The notes: generated from the letters alone by a model not told the origin. A stretch of 64,000 nt of DNA from Polytrichum commune (GCA_950295325.1 OX485804.1:33790001-33854000), one strand, 5' to 3'; numbered from the stretch's first letter, positions 1-12,929 are shown. Made by a program: numbers and translations.

Positions 1-784
1 AAGTAAATTTCAAATAATCATGTTGTTGTTCTGTTCCAGTAATCTGAAGGATCTGGATAAAGAAACTAATTCACGCCTCCTCCTTATGCTTGAAGGCTCC
101 GGCTCACTCATATTCTAGAACAATCTAGAACCAACCCAAAATAATTTGAGTTATAAGGATGAGGAATGTCTCGTGTTTTTTCCACCAGTATCCGAACTCA
201 CGTTTCACAATAGCAACAAATTGTTCCAGGAAATTAGCCTCGGTCGGCGCGTTTTATGTAGAAATCGCACACATGATTCGACGAGGAGTTGTTGCTTCTT
301 GAGAAAATCAGCTGATTGAAGGAAAGCTATAGAATGAAGTCTAGCTTCTCAACTCTGCCGAATGACAGCCGAAGTGATGATGGGTTACTTTTGTACGTGC
401 AGAGATCCTCGATAGCAGGGAACAAGCAGACCTAGAGGATCTGGCTGGTGATCCTAGCCCGCTTTACAGAAATCGCTTCTGAAGTTCCAGAAGTTACATG
501 TTCATCTCTAAGTGCAAAACATGAAGCATTGCAAGTGGTTTAGGGGAGACTCGTGGCCACCACAGGCTCATCAGCATTCATAGGCACTGGTTGTAATCTG
601 TTTGCTCCTTTGCAGAAGTCTTTCAGGAAAATAGCCTCCATCGGCCGTTGCGTTTTATGTAGGGACATGAGATTCGTTGATGAGTTGTTGCAAGCCTCTT
701 GACGAATCAGAAAGGTGATTAATATATAAACTAAATGAATAACTGAATAGAGAGCTTCTGACTCATGTCGATTGATCGATTGAC
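1..784. other. Upstream region of the FAD monooxygenase gene with a direct repeat
   Basis: No coding region is recognised. A block of about 100 bp at 222-320 recurs in the same orientation, with changes, at about 620-725; both copies share the core CGTTTTATGTAG followed by an ATGAGATTCG-like stretch and GAGTTGTTG. The second copy lies just upstream of the presumed start at 785, so this may be promoter or 5' UTR sequence that was duplicated. No TATA box was assigned with confidence. Confidence 0.45.
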
Positions 785-3700
785 ATGGGTTTTGTGCGTC
801 CAGAGAATATCATCCTCGATCGATCAAACGCTGCTGAATTGGATACAATGGCGGTGGAATTAGTCAAAGGCGATCCTCCCCAGACCATTTTGGTGATCGG
901 AGGGGGCTTGGGCGGGCTAGCCTTCGCCCAGATTCTGCGACACTCACCCGCGTCGCACAAGTACAAAGTCCTCATCTTCGAGCGCGACGCGGCCGCCACC
1001 GCCCGCGAGCAAGGCTACCAGATCGGGATCAACAACTCCGGGGCCTCCTGCCTCTCCTCGATCCCCCACGTCGCGGAGCTCCTCGCCAGAACAAAGCACA
1101 AACCGATTGCGTTCGCCCTCGTGGACACCAACCTCACCGTCATGATGTCGATGAAACAAGGCCCTCTCGCAACTAGCCCCGAGGGCTTCGCAGGCTTGAT
1201 CAACCGTCGCAAGGTATGAAGGGATACTAAAGTGTCCACGGACATGAGAATACCCTTCAAGTGTGGTGACACAGTCATGATATCATTCTATGTTCGCATG
1301 ATTCATGTCACTCTGATTTCGGTTTCTTGATCGAGCTGAATTCTGAATTCTTGGCATTTCTAAACTGAATCGTGGGTCATTGGTAGTGTACTCGTTAGGA
1401 AATCGAGGAAGCTTGAGTCAATAAGCAATGCACCAGGCTCGAGTCATTGGGAAGGGTGTGGATAACCAACGAGAGGAGAGTGGACGACGAGCGAGAGTCA
1501 TTCACCTTCTGCTTATCTAGCCCATAACCGAACCGAGCAGCTTATATATAGAATCTAGGCATTGTGACGGGTTCTGATAACCCTTCTGCTCTTGAATGAG
1601 CGACCGGATTGGTATCGGTTTAAAATATATGTCTGAAACTCGTTTTTCAAACTTTGGAATTGTGGGTCATTTTTGTACTAATACTCGTGAATCTCAATTG
1701 TTAGGAAATGTACAAAAGACTCAAAATTCGGTGCACCAGTCATTCATTCAATATATGCAGTGCTTTGTGTAATTGCATATGTCTATGTCTTACCTCACCT
1801 TCCGGTTTCTTGAACTTCTAAAATTCCTTCCCTTTTAAAATTTCAGAACATTACTCGTGGATGTCAGCTGTTAGGGACTGGAGGAAAGACTCCCAAATCG
1901 ATGCACCAGTCATTCATCTAACATCTTAAGCGCAGTGGTGCGTCCGCGATGATCCGCGAACGCAACCGGTCTTAGGCGAGCGAGACGGGGCAATTAGTGG
2001 CCCGCATTGATTTGATTGGGTAGGGTGTTTTTTTACGGTTGCACGCAGCTCCGTGTCGCTCTGGCGGACGGGGTGAGCGTCGAGTGGGGAAAGAAGTTCG
2101 TCAGCTACGAGGAGACGGCCACTGGAGTGACGGCCGTCTTCGAGGACGGGACGCGCGCGACGGGGGAGTTTCTGGTCGGGGCCGACGGGGCGAGGTCGCG
2201 GGTGCGAGCCCAGCGGTGTCCCGAGCTCCAGCTGGAGAGCCTCCCGGTGGCGGTGGTGGCGGCGTCGGTGGTGGCGTCTCCCAGCGTGAGAGCCAAGGTG
2301 CCGCGAGTGGCGGACCTCGTCGCGAGTTCTTTCATCGTCCGCGCTCTGGCGCCGGGGGGACACACCTTGTTGCTCATGGATTACGAGGGCGACGTGGACG
2401 ACGAGGGCGAGGAGATTGCGAGTGCGGGAGAGACAGAGACGGCAACGGCGAAGAAGAAGAAGTTCCTGTGGTCCTACTCCTTCCCTGTCAATGCGGCTGC
2501 TCCTCCCACCTGGTCTAGTGAGCCCACAGCACTCAAACAGGTACATCTATTCATTCCTTCCACCTGGCTCTCGCATTCGTGCCGCGCACATGAGCGGGGA
2601 TCAGCCGTTCCGCAAACTCATCCTCGCTCTGTGTAGGACGTCCTCCCTAAGCCGGTCGCCCGCGTCACTGAGGCCCTCTCCTCACTTGACATCAATTAAT
2701 TTGGACATCAATTAATTTGGACCACAGTTAATGGGGAGCTGCATTCTAGGACCCGTGCCGGACCTTGCATGCCCGCCCGCGTTTGGGACCCGTGCCTGAC
2801 CATGGGCGCCTGCCACCTAGGATTTTTTCAACCGTTGGATGAATGTTACCAAGTGAGCGGCTCAGATTGTGGGAGCCGCCCACAGGCCCGGCTCCCTAAT
2901 CCGCACCTCAGTGACGCGGGCCGGCGAGCTAGGGTGGCGAAGCGGACCCTCCGCTGCCCTCGGTCATGCAAATGTTTTAGGGGGCTGCTCCACAAATTGC
3001 AGTAATTACACTGTTGGAAGAAAGAAAATTCATTTGCAAAAATTACTGGGAGAAGGTAAGCAAAGAAGACGGTGGAGAGCGGATGCGGGCTGATCCCGCC
3101 TGCTTGAGAAGCCAAGGTGCCGTCAGTGTGAACATGCCCCCCTTCGACCAACCGTGGGGGGCCACCTGGAACTATGCCAGGCAGATGGCGGAGCACTCCA
3201 GCGCGAGGGCCCAACAAAATGGAGCAATCCTATTGGCCATATTTTTGGAGGGAAACGCACTAGTGATTCGAACCAAGCCTATGAAGTTCAAAGGAGAGTT
3301 TTGTTTGGAGGATCATTTTGGGAAGGGAGGGTCTACAAGAGGGTCTGGTTTAGGGCTTTGATTTGCCTCAAATTGCTTCAAATTGGTCCGAAGGCCTTTA
3401 GATCAAGAAGAGGCAAAGCGAGGTGTGTCCTCCATGGCATCATTTTGGAGGGAAACACACGAAGTGGTTTGAACCCAAGCCTACGAAACTCAAAGGAGAG
3501 TTTTGTTTGAAGGATCATTTTTGGAAGGGAGGGTCCAAAATAGGGTATGGTTTAAGGTTTTAATTAGCCTCAAATCGCTTCAAATTGGTCCCTATGTTTT
3601 GGAGCGTGGACTCCATCCAACCCCCCATTCGAGGGTACAACAAATTGAACCCTTAAACAAGACCCTCCTTTCCAAAATGGTTCTCCAAATAAAACACGAG

Positions 3701-5186
3701 CTCTCCTTTGAGCTTCATTTCTTGGTTCGGATCATTAGTGTTGCCCTCCAACATGATGCCATGTACGAGTCACCTCACTTTGCATCTTCTTGGTCTAAAA
3801 GTCTTCGGTCTAATTTACACATCTCGACCAATAGGATTGCTCCATTTTGTTGAACCCTCGCCCTTTGACGCCCACCTTAAGCAACCCAAGCATGCACTTA
3901 AAAACAATCAATGACCTCTTCACTAACTGCAAGCATGCACCAAAAACGTATTGAACGTGGGGATGTATTGTACACAAAGGGAGGGAAATATCACTTGTTT
4001 CTTGTTAGACTAGCTTGACCACCAATAAAATGTCCCTCAAACAATTGACTCCTGCTTATATGTGGCCATCTTTCTAATGATATAAGACCCCTACAGAATT
4101 TTCTTTCACTAGATAGTTAATGGATAATTTTAAGGGGGTCCACTATCAAAAGCAGAGGTGAAACAAGTAAAGGTAACAAAGTCGAGGCGAACTACACTGA
4201 CTATCCCAATTAGTGCACGTTACTCTTCGGAGTTACGCAAATGCAACAACATCTTACTGGGGAGTTCAATATATTACTAACGCAAGTTCAATAGGTTGTT
4301 CGGACATTACCGAACATGAAGCACTTTGCTTTGCACAATATTACATTCTCATCAAATAGTTATAGCACTGTGTAGCTCCGAACAGTACCACGCATTAATT
4401 GAGATAATCAGTGTACTGAAAACATTACGCTTGTTACAACAATGCAGTCGATACGAGAACGTAATCCTGAGAAAGTTATTCAAGACTTCAGTCTTCTAGT
4501 CAATTACCAAACTCACAAAGTAATGTGTATATGGTGGACCAATTGCTCGTCAGTTGCACGAGTTCGTCCAAGAATTGTCAACCACTTTAATTTGACGATT
4601 GAATGCTGTCGAGTGCTTGCCGAAATTTCATTCTCCGAAAGCAGCTCCTGTGAACTGCTGCAAATTTTATTTTTAGAGAGTTTGTCACTCGCCTCTTTTT
4701 CCAAGGGCAAGCACTAATGAAGAGATTGGTGGAATTGTGCAACAGGCGGTAGATGCTCAAGCCGCGATTTTGGGCCCCGAGCTTGCAACACTGGTACACG
4801 AAACAGCGTGTGAGGGATACGCTGTGTTGCCACGCACTATGACATCCATTGTTCCCACAAAAGAAAACCCGCTGGGTAAAAGCTCGACACGCGTCACTTT
4901 GCTTGGGGATGCTGCGCACGCCATGACGACACACCGAGGGATTGGTGCAAACACAGCATTTGCGGATGCCTTCGACCTTGCGAACGCCTTGATGCGCAAA
5001 GACAACCCATGGAAGGGTATTGCAGAATACGAACAAACCATGATCAAGCGTGGATTTGAAGCCGTCCGAGCATCCAAACAAATGACTGAGGCGATTCACA
5101 CAGCCGGGGTGAAAGGTGTCTTTCGAAATATGGTTATCAAAGCAGTTGGGTGGATGATGTGGGCCAAACAATTGCTGCTGGGTTGA
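785..5186 (+). CDS. Class A FAD-dependent monooxygenase (aromatic-hydroxylase-like), 3 exons
   Basis: Likely a single-component flavin monooxygenase that hydroxylates a small organic substrate using NAD(P)H and O2; the substrate cannot be read from the sequence. Exons: 785-1213, 2049-2540 and about 4725-5186, joined in phase 0 at GT-AG sites, giving about 460 aa. Visible motifs are the FAD dinucleotide fold VIGGGLGGLAFA (residues about 37-48), the DG motif LVGADGARSR (about 185-194) and the GD motif LLGDAAHAM followed by RGIGAN (about 366-383). These three in this order define the family. Exon 2 carries an acidic stretch ending in KKKK. The exon 3 acceptor is the least certain join: 4725 keeps phase but follows a weak AG. 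An alternative start at 849 has the better ATG context. Exons 1 and 2 are markedly GC-rich compared with exon 3. Intron 2 (about 2.2 kb) holds two transposon-like inserts. Confidence 0.85.
2658..2921. mobile_element. Small inverted-repeat element (MITE-like) in intron 2
   Basis: A 264 bp segment is bounded by a perfect 16 bp terminal inverted repeat, GCCCGCGTCACTGAGG at 2658-2673 and its exact complement at 2906-2921. A near-identical terminus occurs at 28154 in another insertion, which suggests a family. No target-site duplication is obvious here. It holds no coding sequence. It lies in intron 2 of the monooxygenase gene, so it should be removed with the intron. Confidence 0.6.
3203..3864. 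mobile_element. Foldback element with long inverted arms in intron 2
   Basis: The two ends are inverted copies: the left starts GCGAGGGCCCAACAAAATGG (3203) and the right ends with the near-complement, finishing CCCTCGC at 3864. Inside, a block of about 200 bp (marker AAAGGAGAGTTTTGTTTG) is present twice in tandem in the left arm (about 3287 and 3493) and once inverted in the right arm (about 3600-3810). The whole 660 bp could form a long imperfect hairpin. It has no coding capacity, and no clear target-site duplication was found. Best read as a non-autonomous foldback or MITE-type transposon. Confidence 0.65.
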
Positions 5187-7873
5187 GGCAGTGGATGCTT
5201 ACAATGCTATGTAATGTAAAGGGGTGGCCTCACTGGTACGCCCTGGTGTTGCTGTATAGTGGCAAATGTTGGAGCCATTGAAGTCAATACACTTTGAACT
5301 CTTTACAACGCAGTAGGAGGAGGATGTAGACTACTGTATGTGGCACTTGTGGGCACTTCCAGCTCCGGAGTTGAGATGCGAAAGTTACAATAGCTCAAAG
5401 TGGAGATAAGGCTCTCCCAATTATGTTGATTGTCAATCGCATTGCAATACATGTCTTTTACATGTCCAATCTTACCAACAAGTCGTGCTACATGCCTCTT
5501 AAATTTAGATGTTCAATTCAGAGGAGTGACCCCATATGGCCCGCAGAAGGGCCTAGTTTAATATGACATTGAAATGTTATTTCCTAATCTCTCCAAACCT
5601 CGTAAAGCTTAGTCTAACCTTAAACCCTCAACCCTTTTAACCCTATAGGCCAAAGCAAAATCTTCTCAAAATTGCCTAAAGCAGTTCAATCCAATTCAGA
5701 TGCTTAATAAAGAAAATTGGCACCTCTTGTGGTAGATGTGACTGTACAGATGGAAGCTTTTTAAAATTAGGATTGTGCACACAAAGTTTTAGCCCTAAAC
5801 CCTAAATCCTAGGTTTTAACCCACAAACGCCGGTGCCTCTATCCACGTGACTGGTCACTACAGAAGCCCTCGTGCACACATTAAAAAAATCACTTACGAG
5901 GGCTGCCTTTAGGCCTTGTAAGACCACCTCTCATCACCTTGAGATTCTACATTGCAAGTGGCAATTTGATCAAAGGAGTCCTTCGTTGACAAATTGACTC
6001 CTTTTTGCTAATTAGTTGCTGTTTTGAAATTTGAACACCTTGCGTGTATTCTACTATCAAAAGTTAAGACCATACTCTCTGGCAATACTTTAAATGCCAT
6101 TGTGGGGATTGAGCTGCATTTTGGACCATGGCACATTATATCACCATGTGCAAAGTGGAGCCACATCTACTCAAATAGTATTATACAACGTCCATATTTA
6201 TGGGCACCTTCAGCCACATACTTATGAATCACCATTCAGAATTTTACATAGTCCAACTATCATGTCGTAACATTGGGTTCTGAAAGGGGCCTGGAAAATA
6301 TAGAGGAATGCTGAGCTTTGCTCAGAGCTGCTACAAATTGTATTTAGCAATCGCCTGCTCAATATGCACCTAGGCTGTAGACTAGCTTTGTATACAGTCT
6401 ACTAAATTAATGGTACCCCTGATAAATGTTAACACCACATCATTAGTGTTACAAGTTTCCTTGCTCTGAAGTGTTAACAGATATCAATGGTGCACTGTAA
6501 TGGATTGGTGGACACATTTGCTTACGGGAGACAGATAGAGAGGCAAAAGCACAATATGGTACAATCCATTCCTCACCAAATTAACACACATGTCCTAAAG
6601 TGCATGCATGAAGCACACATCACCTCCAATTATATCGGCATGTGACTTGACCAAAATCTCAAGTCATGTACAACTTCGAAATTTTGCGTTGTATAATAAT
6701 TTGTTTGGATTGGTCCTAGATTTTGGGAATGGTGCTTATTCGTGTGACTACACCACATCCACTGTTGCATTAAGAGCTTGTGGAATTTCTATGAAAGTCT
6801 ATTGCAGATATTTATGGGTATATTACTACGCATAGTATGCCAGAGCAAGTATGAAATATGATTCTTAAATGCATGTAATACAGTTATTTTTGCTTCATTG
6901 GAGAGATGATAACATTATCTAGTAAGCTTACCCATATGATAAGTAGAACCAAAATCTCCCGAATTGCAATACTTTAAACTTGATTTAAAGAGCTCCAGTG
7001 GTGTAAAGTTGTCGCAATTTTGGACCAGCTTACACAAATTAGCTAAAAACTCACACACTGTTCAATATTCGATGTGTTTAAAAACTTGACTTGTATTTGA
7101 TCATGATTCAGGAAGTCAGTGTTTATACCTATCTATTTGAAGCCCACATTCAGAAGTTTTGTCTGTCAAAATTCCAACTGAGATAGGTCCTTGGTGAGCC
7201 CAAGAAAGTAGTAACATTTCAAATGGATATGAATTCCCCAGAGGGTAAGCAAATGGAAGATTTGCCTTTGCCAACGACTAAAGTGGCATGGACCTCCTAA
7301 GGTAGACATTCTTATGATTCTTCTAGATTTCTACTCGAGAGAGATAACAATGTATTTTCCTAAAAACTTAAATGGGTCATTGAAATTTTAAAGATGTTCT
7401 TGAATACGATCATGACATTTTCACCCCTTTTCACTCCAAGTAGTACATACACCAGAACTTTGATTAAGTAATGCAGAGCTGTGCATATCCTATTGGTTGT
7501 GACCTAAGGATGTGAAAATTTCAAACCTGACATCAACGAGGTTGCATACAAAATGGACATAAGATAAACCAATCTGATAACCAATCTGTATTCAGAGAGG
7601 AGAGGTTATATTTTTGCCGCAATTCTTTAAAACCATACAAATGGAACACTTTGACCTTCTCCTCATCAAACTATTGAAACTCCACCAATCACTTCTGATT
7701 GAAAATGAAGCTCTAGAAAAATAGGCTGAACAAATTACGGGTGGCGTCAATTTCCAATGCTACAAGACTAGGTGAAAAATTTCAGCTATGGTACAATGAA
7801 ACAAAATTCTTAAATTTAAGAATCTAAAGCATGTGTTGAGGTAACCTGGATACAAGCAAGGTGCACAACTCCT
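5187..7873. other. Intergenic region between the monooxygenase and LPA3 3' ends
   Basis: This is an AT-rich stretch between two convergent genes and holds no protein I recognise; short open frames here look random. A short CCCTAAACCCTAAATCC run near 5790 resembles plant telomere repeat but is isolated. Part of each flank must serve as 3' UTR of the two genes. Confidence 0.5.
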
Positions 7874-10469
7874 TCAAGTCCTCCAAGCTGAAGACTCCTC
7901 CAGCTCTTTGTCTTCTTCCCACCATGTCGATGTCTTGTAACCCCTTCTCAGAAATTCCATCGTACTGCCAACCTCTTCCTGCAAGCCTAGAGAGACGAGC
8001 AATTCTTCTTTTGTTTGCCCGAGTGTGAACCTCTCTGCTGCCTCAGCTACACAGGCGTATGATCCATCTGTTTGTTTCAGCATCACCTGCAATTGCAAAC
8101 AATTGTAACAACGCTCAATCATGTGGTGCCAAAAACTTGGCATTGAGCCATGCACTTTGTGAGATATCTCCTTCTTTGTTTGCTACCCTGTCTTAACTTG
8201 ATTCATTAGCTCTAGCACGCCTCTCCCATGCCACAAAGGTTTACAAAAAGAAGACATTAAAGAAGGGATCAACATCCTGACAAAAGTGAAGTATTCCCTG
8301 GCCACATGGCTCAAGTGCAAACTTGTGATTGCACTAGTGGAAACGAGAAGTCCCTTAAAGTAGGTTGTTGTCTTATATGTGTGCACACAACCACCTTCCA
8401 TCTCTCAAGTACTCTAAGTGTCATGGTGGCTATCCTACTTAGCGGTTGCCTTCCATTCTCACGCACCTATGTAACCTACTTGAAAGTCATTTTAAATGAC
8501 GTACTCAAGAGCCATTTTCCGAACTCACTCCAGGCAACTATCCACATGTTGATTCAACTTCATGCGCAAGCGGCCCATCCTACCCATGGTTCACATGGTT
8601 ACATGAACCAATGGCCAGTAGGTGACTGTTTTTTCTCCATTCCACTGGCCCCATTCTTGAAAAGCCTCACATTGGGCCCCCCTGTGTAGACAACCTGACA
8701 ACACCTAGTGTTTAAAGACAGGTCAAGAATGCAATGTCAACCTTCTCAACCAATCACCTCGAGAGCCTGGTATTTGAGACTTAATCCCGATCAGAACCAT
8801 CAAATACATTGAGTTGAGATTCTCAGGGACCTTACAGAATGTAAATTTAACTATTAGGCAGACTTCATCACTCAAATGAGGTCTAGGGAGGGGGCCATCA
8901 AAGCTCATCCACATCTGTGCCATGAATCCGTTGGTAACACACTAGCTAATTTTTTTGCGGTGGTGTTAAGTTTTCAGTGTTGACATTTAAAATAAGAAAA
9001 ATGGGATGCTATTGCTAGCACATTTGCGTGGTCTGATCATGTCATTAGCTTTCTGCGTTCACAGATTCGTTTGAAAGACCATGAGTTCATGCGTATACTT
9101 CCAAATCCTCATTCTTAGCATGTATTCTCCCTTGATTATCATCGACCTCAAGCAATTTCTCAATTGATACGACATCCTTGACAATAGTTTTCTACCACAA
9201 ATTTGCCACGAAACGCTTGGACAACCATCGCATGAACAAAACTGGCGCCCAAGCCATTTCCCGAGAGAACCACAAACCTCCAGGAGCATATGCTTCTCCA
9301 GGTATGTCATTTCATGGTACTATTGGCAAGTTTTCTTCCTTTAAAAGTAAGTTTAAATCATTGACCTCACACAATGATCCAGGCCTACAATTTCATCAGT
9401 GTGCAGAAATTACCTGCCAAGGTCCAGGATACATCCGAAATAGCGCTCCACTATAATTCAATATAAACGGCGCCACGGACACGCTCTTGGAATAGTCCCT
9501 GGTACGAATATAGAACACAGGCAAGAACTGCGCGAGAAATCTGTAATGCAAGTCCTTGGGAGGAAACCCTAGCAGTCCAAGGTCAGCACGCAGAGTATCA
9601 GTCTCGAGGTTGAAGATCACAACAGGAGTGTCTTTCCCGAAATGGTTCACATACTCCTCCACCGCAGGAAGCTCAGCCGTGCTACAATTCAACACAATGT
9701 AGAGCCCGGGAGTCTCCGAAGACTCGTACTTCCCTTCCACGTCTTCCCCGAAGTCAAAATCAAGAGCGCTCCGTAGTCCTCCCCAGAAGGACTTCCCTGC
9801 GCCTCCAGGCACATCTTCCAAGCATCCTATGGAGACGCACCCTGCCATTTCGATAGCGGAGCCGAAGTTTCTCGAAGCTTTTCTTCGTTCTGGTTTGTCG
9901 GGGAAGACGAGACGAGAGGTCACCCCCTTGAGCTCGTGGAGCTTGCGAGCTAGGGCTAACGCTAGCTGGATGTTAGCGTCGATGAACTCGTCTGAGGCGC
10001 CCTTGTATCCCGAGACTGCGCTTGGCAAGGGCGGGAAGTCAATTTCCATCCTCTTCAGGTTATCGTCCAAGCCATAGCTCAAAGATTTCGCAGCGTCCGC
10101 CACCAGAGTGTCATACGAGGCGGGCTTGTACACCGAAATACCAAGCTTAGGGTCGGTTTCGACCTCTGCGCGGACCTCGAAAACGCGACATTCTTGCGAC
10201 ACTCTTCTTCCTGCTCTACTTCCTCGGGAATTGTACAGAGTTGAGACGGGGCGTCCGTGGAGAGATAGCTTGGAAACAGAGAGCTTCAATTCGTGTTGCA
10301 GTGAAGACGGAGATGGATTACCTGAATTCTGGGCCAGATTTCGAGTGAGATGGCTCGTCGGAAAGGTTGGAGTATGGGCGAGGCCATCAGTGCTTGATTT
10401 GTGACGAATTCGTGGCCCCTCGGCGATTGCGAGAGCGTGAAGGGCCGGTGTCTGGGAAGCGAGCGCCAT
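7874..10469 (-). CDS. LPA3: LPA3-like photosystem II assembly factor (DUF1995), chloroplast
   Basis: Homologue of Arabidopsis LOW PSII ACCUMULATION 3, a plastid protein reported to help assemble the CP43 subunit into photosystem II. Two exons on the minus strand: 10469-9414 (352 codons) and 8086-7874 (70 codons plus stop), joined in phase 0 across a 1.33 kb GT-AG intron, giving 422 aa. The first about 105 residues are rich in Ser, Thr, Arg and Ala with few acids, as in a transit peptide. The DUF1995 region follows, with [12 protein letters not shown] near residue 119, [13 protein letters not shown], a GLYIVLNC strand, [22 protein letters not shown], and then [10 protein letters not shown] at the exon end. 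Exon 2 supplies the typical family tail, with [20 protein letters not shown] and [15 protein letters not shown]. The start at 10469 is the first ATG that gives the leader. A second DUF1995 gene lies at 44467-47666. Confidence 0.92.
8087..9413 (-). other. LPA3 intron, 1.33 kb
   Basis: GT-AG intron of the LPA3-like gene. The donor follows CCTTGGCAG and the acceptor is CAATTGCAG (minus strand). No coding sequence or clear repeat was recognised inside it. Confidence 0.75.
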
Positions 10470-10800
10470 AGCTGCGCTTGGAGCTGCAGCGGTGCACTGA
10501 ACTCACTCACCACCACTGACTGCCTTCCATCCCCCCACCCAGTTCACGTTCCCTAATGTTCCCCACTGTTCCCGACTCCTATTCTTTCATCCAAACTCTG
10601 TCAAAGTCACCGTTTGTATTTCATCTTATTCACCTTTATTTATTTCACCTTCCTAGCTTTCCAACCCCCTTATATAATATCCCTTAATAAATTTGGAGAA
10701 AGAAATATTCTATAGAGGTGCCATGTCATTTGGGAGGATGACTACCATATAGTCTTAAAAAAGACAAGAAATATTGACTTCCTCATCCCTGATTTGGGTG

Positions 10801-10874
10801 AACCAACCCATACACTCGTTTCTTTTTGGATGCCTAAACCATTGCCTCCAAAGGAACTAGTGTATGGGTTGGTT
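10801..10874. repeat. Hairpin-forming inverted repeat upstream of LPA3
   Basis: Two 25 bp arms, 10801-10825 and 10850-10874, are inverted copies with about three mismatches (shared core AACCAACCCATACACT), separated by 24 bp. It could be a small MITE remnant or a structured element. Its position 330 bp upstream of the LPA3 start makes a regulatory role possible but unproven. Confidence 0.6.
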
Positions 10875-11974
10875 CCCCCTAGCCCTCATCCCTCCCATCC
10901 TTCCTTCCTCTCCTCTTCCGTTGTAATTCTTCTATCCTCCTCGCTTAGCCTTCCTTCCCGTGTCTTCAAACACATTGTGGTCAAGCAAGCTTACAAACTT
11001 ATTTGGTTCCAAGATTATGACTACGGTGTTTCAAATAGGTTGCCTTAGCGAATATGTTGTCCTCAGGTTGCCTTTTTTATGCATGCAAATTACCTTGGGT
11101 TAAAACTACATCACAAGAACTTGTAACTTTGTCTATTCACCCGTATCAATCAGAGTTAAAAAAGAAAAAGCTATCCACATTTTGTTGTTGTGGATATACA
11201 TACATAAAACAATGTGGATTGTTGATAGATTATTGTGGGCCAATCCTATTGCACATATTGATGTAAGGTAGGCCACCCATTCTTGACTAGTCAAGCAATT
11301 TAGCATATTCGTGGTTTAGGTACGATCAAAGACAAAATCCCCCATGTAGAGAAATAAAAATAAGAAGCATTTCATTCTTATTTTGAAAATGTATTCTCAC
11401 AATATCCAAATTATTATGAATTTTCTAAGTGTATATCCTCTATGACCTATACTCATGATACAAGCTACTTCTCTTTCTAATCACAAAACTAAGAACGCTT
11501 CATTCCCGTAAATGATAGAGTACAAACATCCATAACCGATCACTTAAGAGATTTTGTACAAGGTAGTGCAAAATTTTCATGTGTAGGAAGAGAGAAAATC
11601 AAGAAGACTGCAAAATTTTCGGTCATTTTATTCATTACATTGAAAGACAATGATTTTTTTAAGCTAACAATTGGCTCAAACATATTACCAATGTCGTGAG
11701 TCTGCCATAACCGCTCATTCCTCCTCACTTTAGCACTCAAAACCAAGACATGTGTCACGGCACTGTTGCTTCCAACCTTATCAAAATTCCGGTACCCTAA
11801 AGATTGCAGATGGGATCTTGATCGGGAACGACGCCTCTACTTTAATTGTGGCACTCAAATATGCTTGCAATCTAAACCTCTGAACCCAACCCTGAACTTA
11901 GCCACATACGTTTTGCCAAGTAGGATTTCGCCAATGCCACGTCAGCATTAAAACCACAAATTGATGTTGTATTA

Positions 11975-12272
11975 GGTAATCGTTTTATTGGAACCGGTTA
12001 TCGGTGCAGAACTGGTTTTGTCAAGGTGGCGAGCCCGTGGACGAGCCAGCTTGACAGAACCGGTTCCAATAAAACGATTACCGGACGTAACCGGTTGGCC
12101 GCTTTGTTGAGCCGCGCAGGTGACCTAAACAGTGGGTCACCTGTCACCATAACCGATTTAGATGATCATAACTGGCTGGGATGTCGAGGTTATCGTCTGC
12201 AAACTTGTGTGCTCAGAGCCAATCGTGTAGTGCCACCTCGGCGAAACAAAGCGGCCAACCGGTTACGTCCGG
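11975..12272. mobile_element. Double perfect inverted repeat rich in AACCGGTT
   Basis: Two perfect inverted repeats abut. The first has 25 bp arms at 11975-11999 and 12058-12082 (58 bp loop). The second has 28 bp arms at 12081-12108 and 12245-12272 (136 bp loop). All arms contain AACCGGTT. The perfect arms imply recent origin or gene conversion. No transposase is present. It is probably a MITE-like non-autonomous element or a composite of two. Confidence 0.65.
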
Positions 12273-12929
12273 AGCCAATTCGGTCTCGATATCCGTTTTG
12301 GAAATTAGATTGGGTGAGGGCCGCGCGAACGCGAGCCCCCGCTGCCACAAATTATGACGTGTATGCCTCCCGTAGGAAGATACTAGAGTCACCCGGCCCG
12401 AAGTGCAATGGGGCAGGCTTCTCTAGGCCATCCACCTTCTGGATCATGGATACACCCCGCCCAGGTAAGTGAAGAGAATGTATTGCATTCGCGCCCTTAT
12501 ACTCTCCGCTCTCCCTCTGCTGCCCAAACCATATGGGATAAATTAAAGATCCCATGTAAGCTACTGTAGCTCCCCTCTCCAGGGGCTCGGCGTTTGGTAA
12601 TTTACTCTACTACCCAGTCTGCCGCTTGGGTTAACCTGGATTCCTCCGCGACAGAGCCCATCACGTTCCTTGGCTAATGGCTATTGTTACTCCCATGGGT
12701 CAACGCACATTGGTGGCGGTGGTTTTGAGTGTTTGTGGCCTTTGTGACAACACGGTAGAGTTACAGAGCTATCCTCTGATTCAAGATGACTTTTGATGAG
12801 GAGTTGGTTATTTTGCTTGCAGCGCTTTCTATGTTTGGCGAGTTCCGAGGGCATGCTTGAAGGTGGTGTGGTGGTTTGACTGAAGAACATTCTACGACGG
12901 GTTCGTTGAGAGTCAAACTCATTCTGGCA

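Noticed and set aside
2016-2636. Overlapping open frames on both strands over monooxygenase exon 2 (for example 1926-2546 minus, 2039-2518 plus)
   Set aside because: GC-rich shadow frames; only the frame with the FAD DG motif and in-phase splice sites is coding.
5780-5822. Telomere-like CCCTAAA run
   Set aside because: Only two to three imperfect units; not an interstitial telomere array.
12026-12472. 148-codon + strand frame
   Set aside because: Runs through the palindromic element; translation has no recognisable family.
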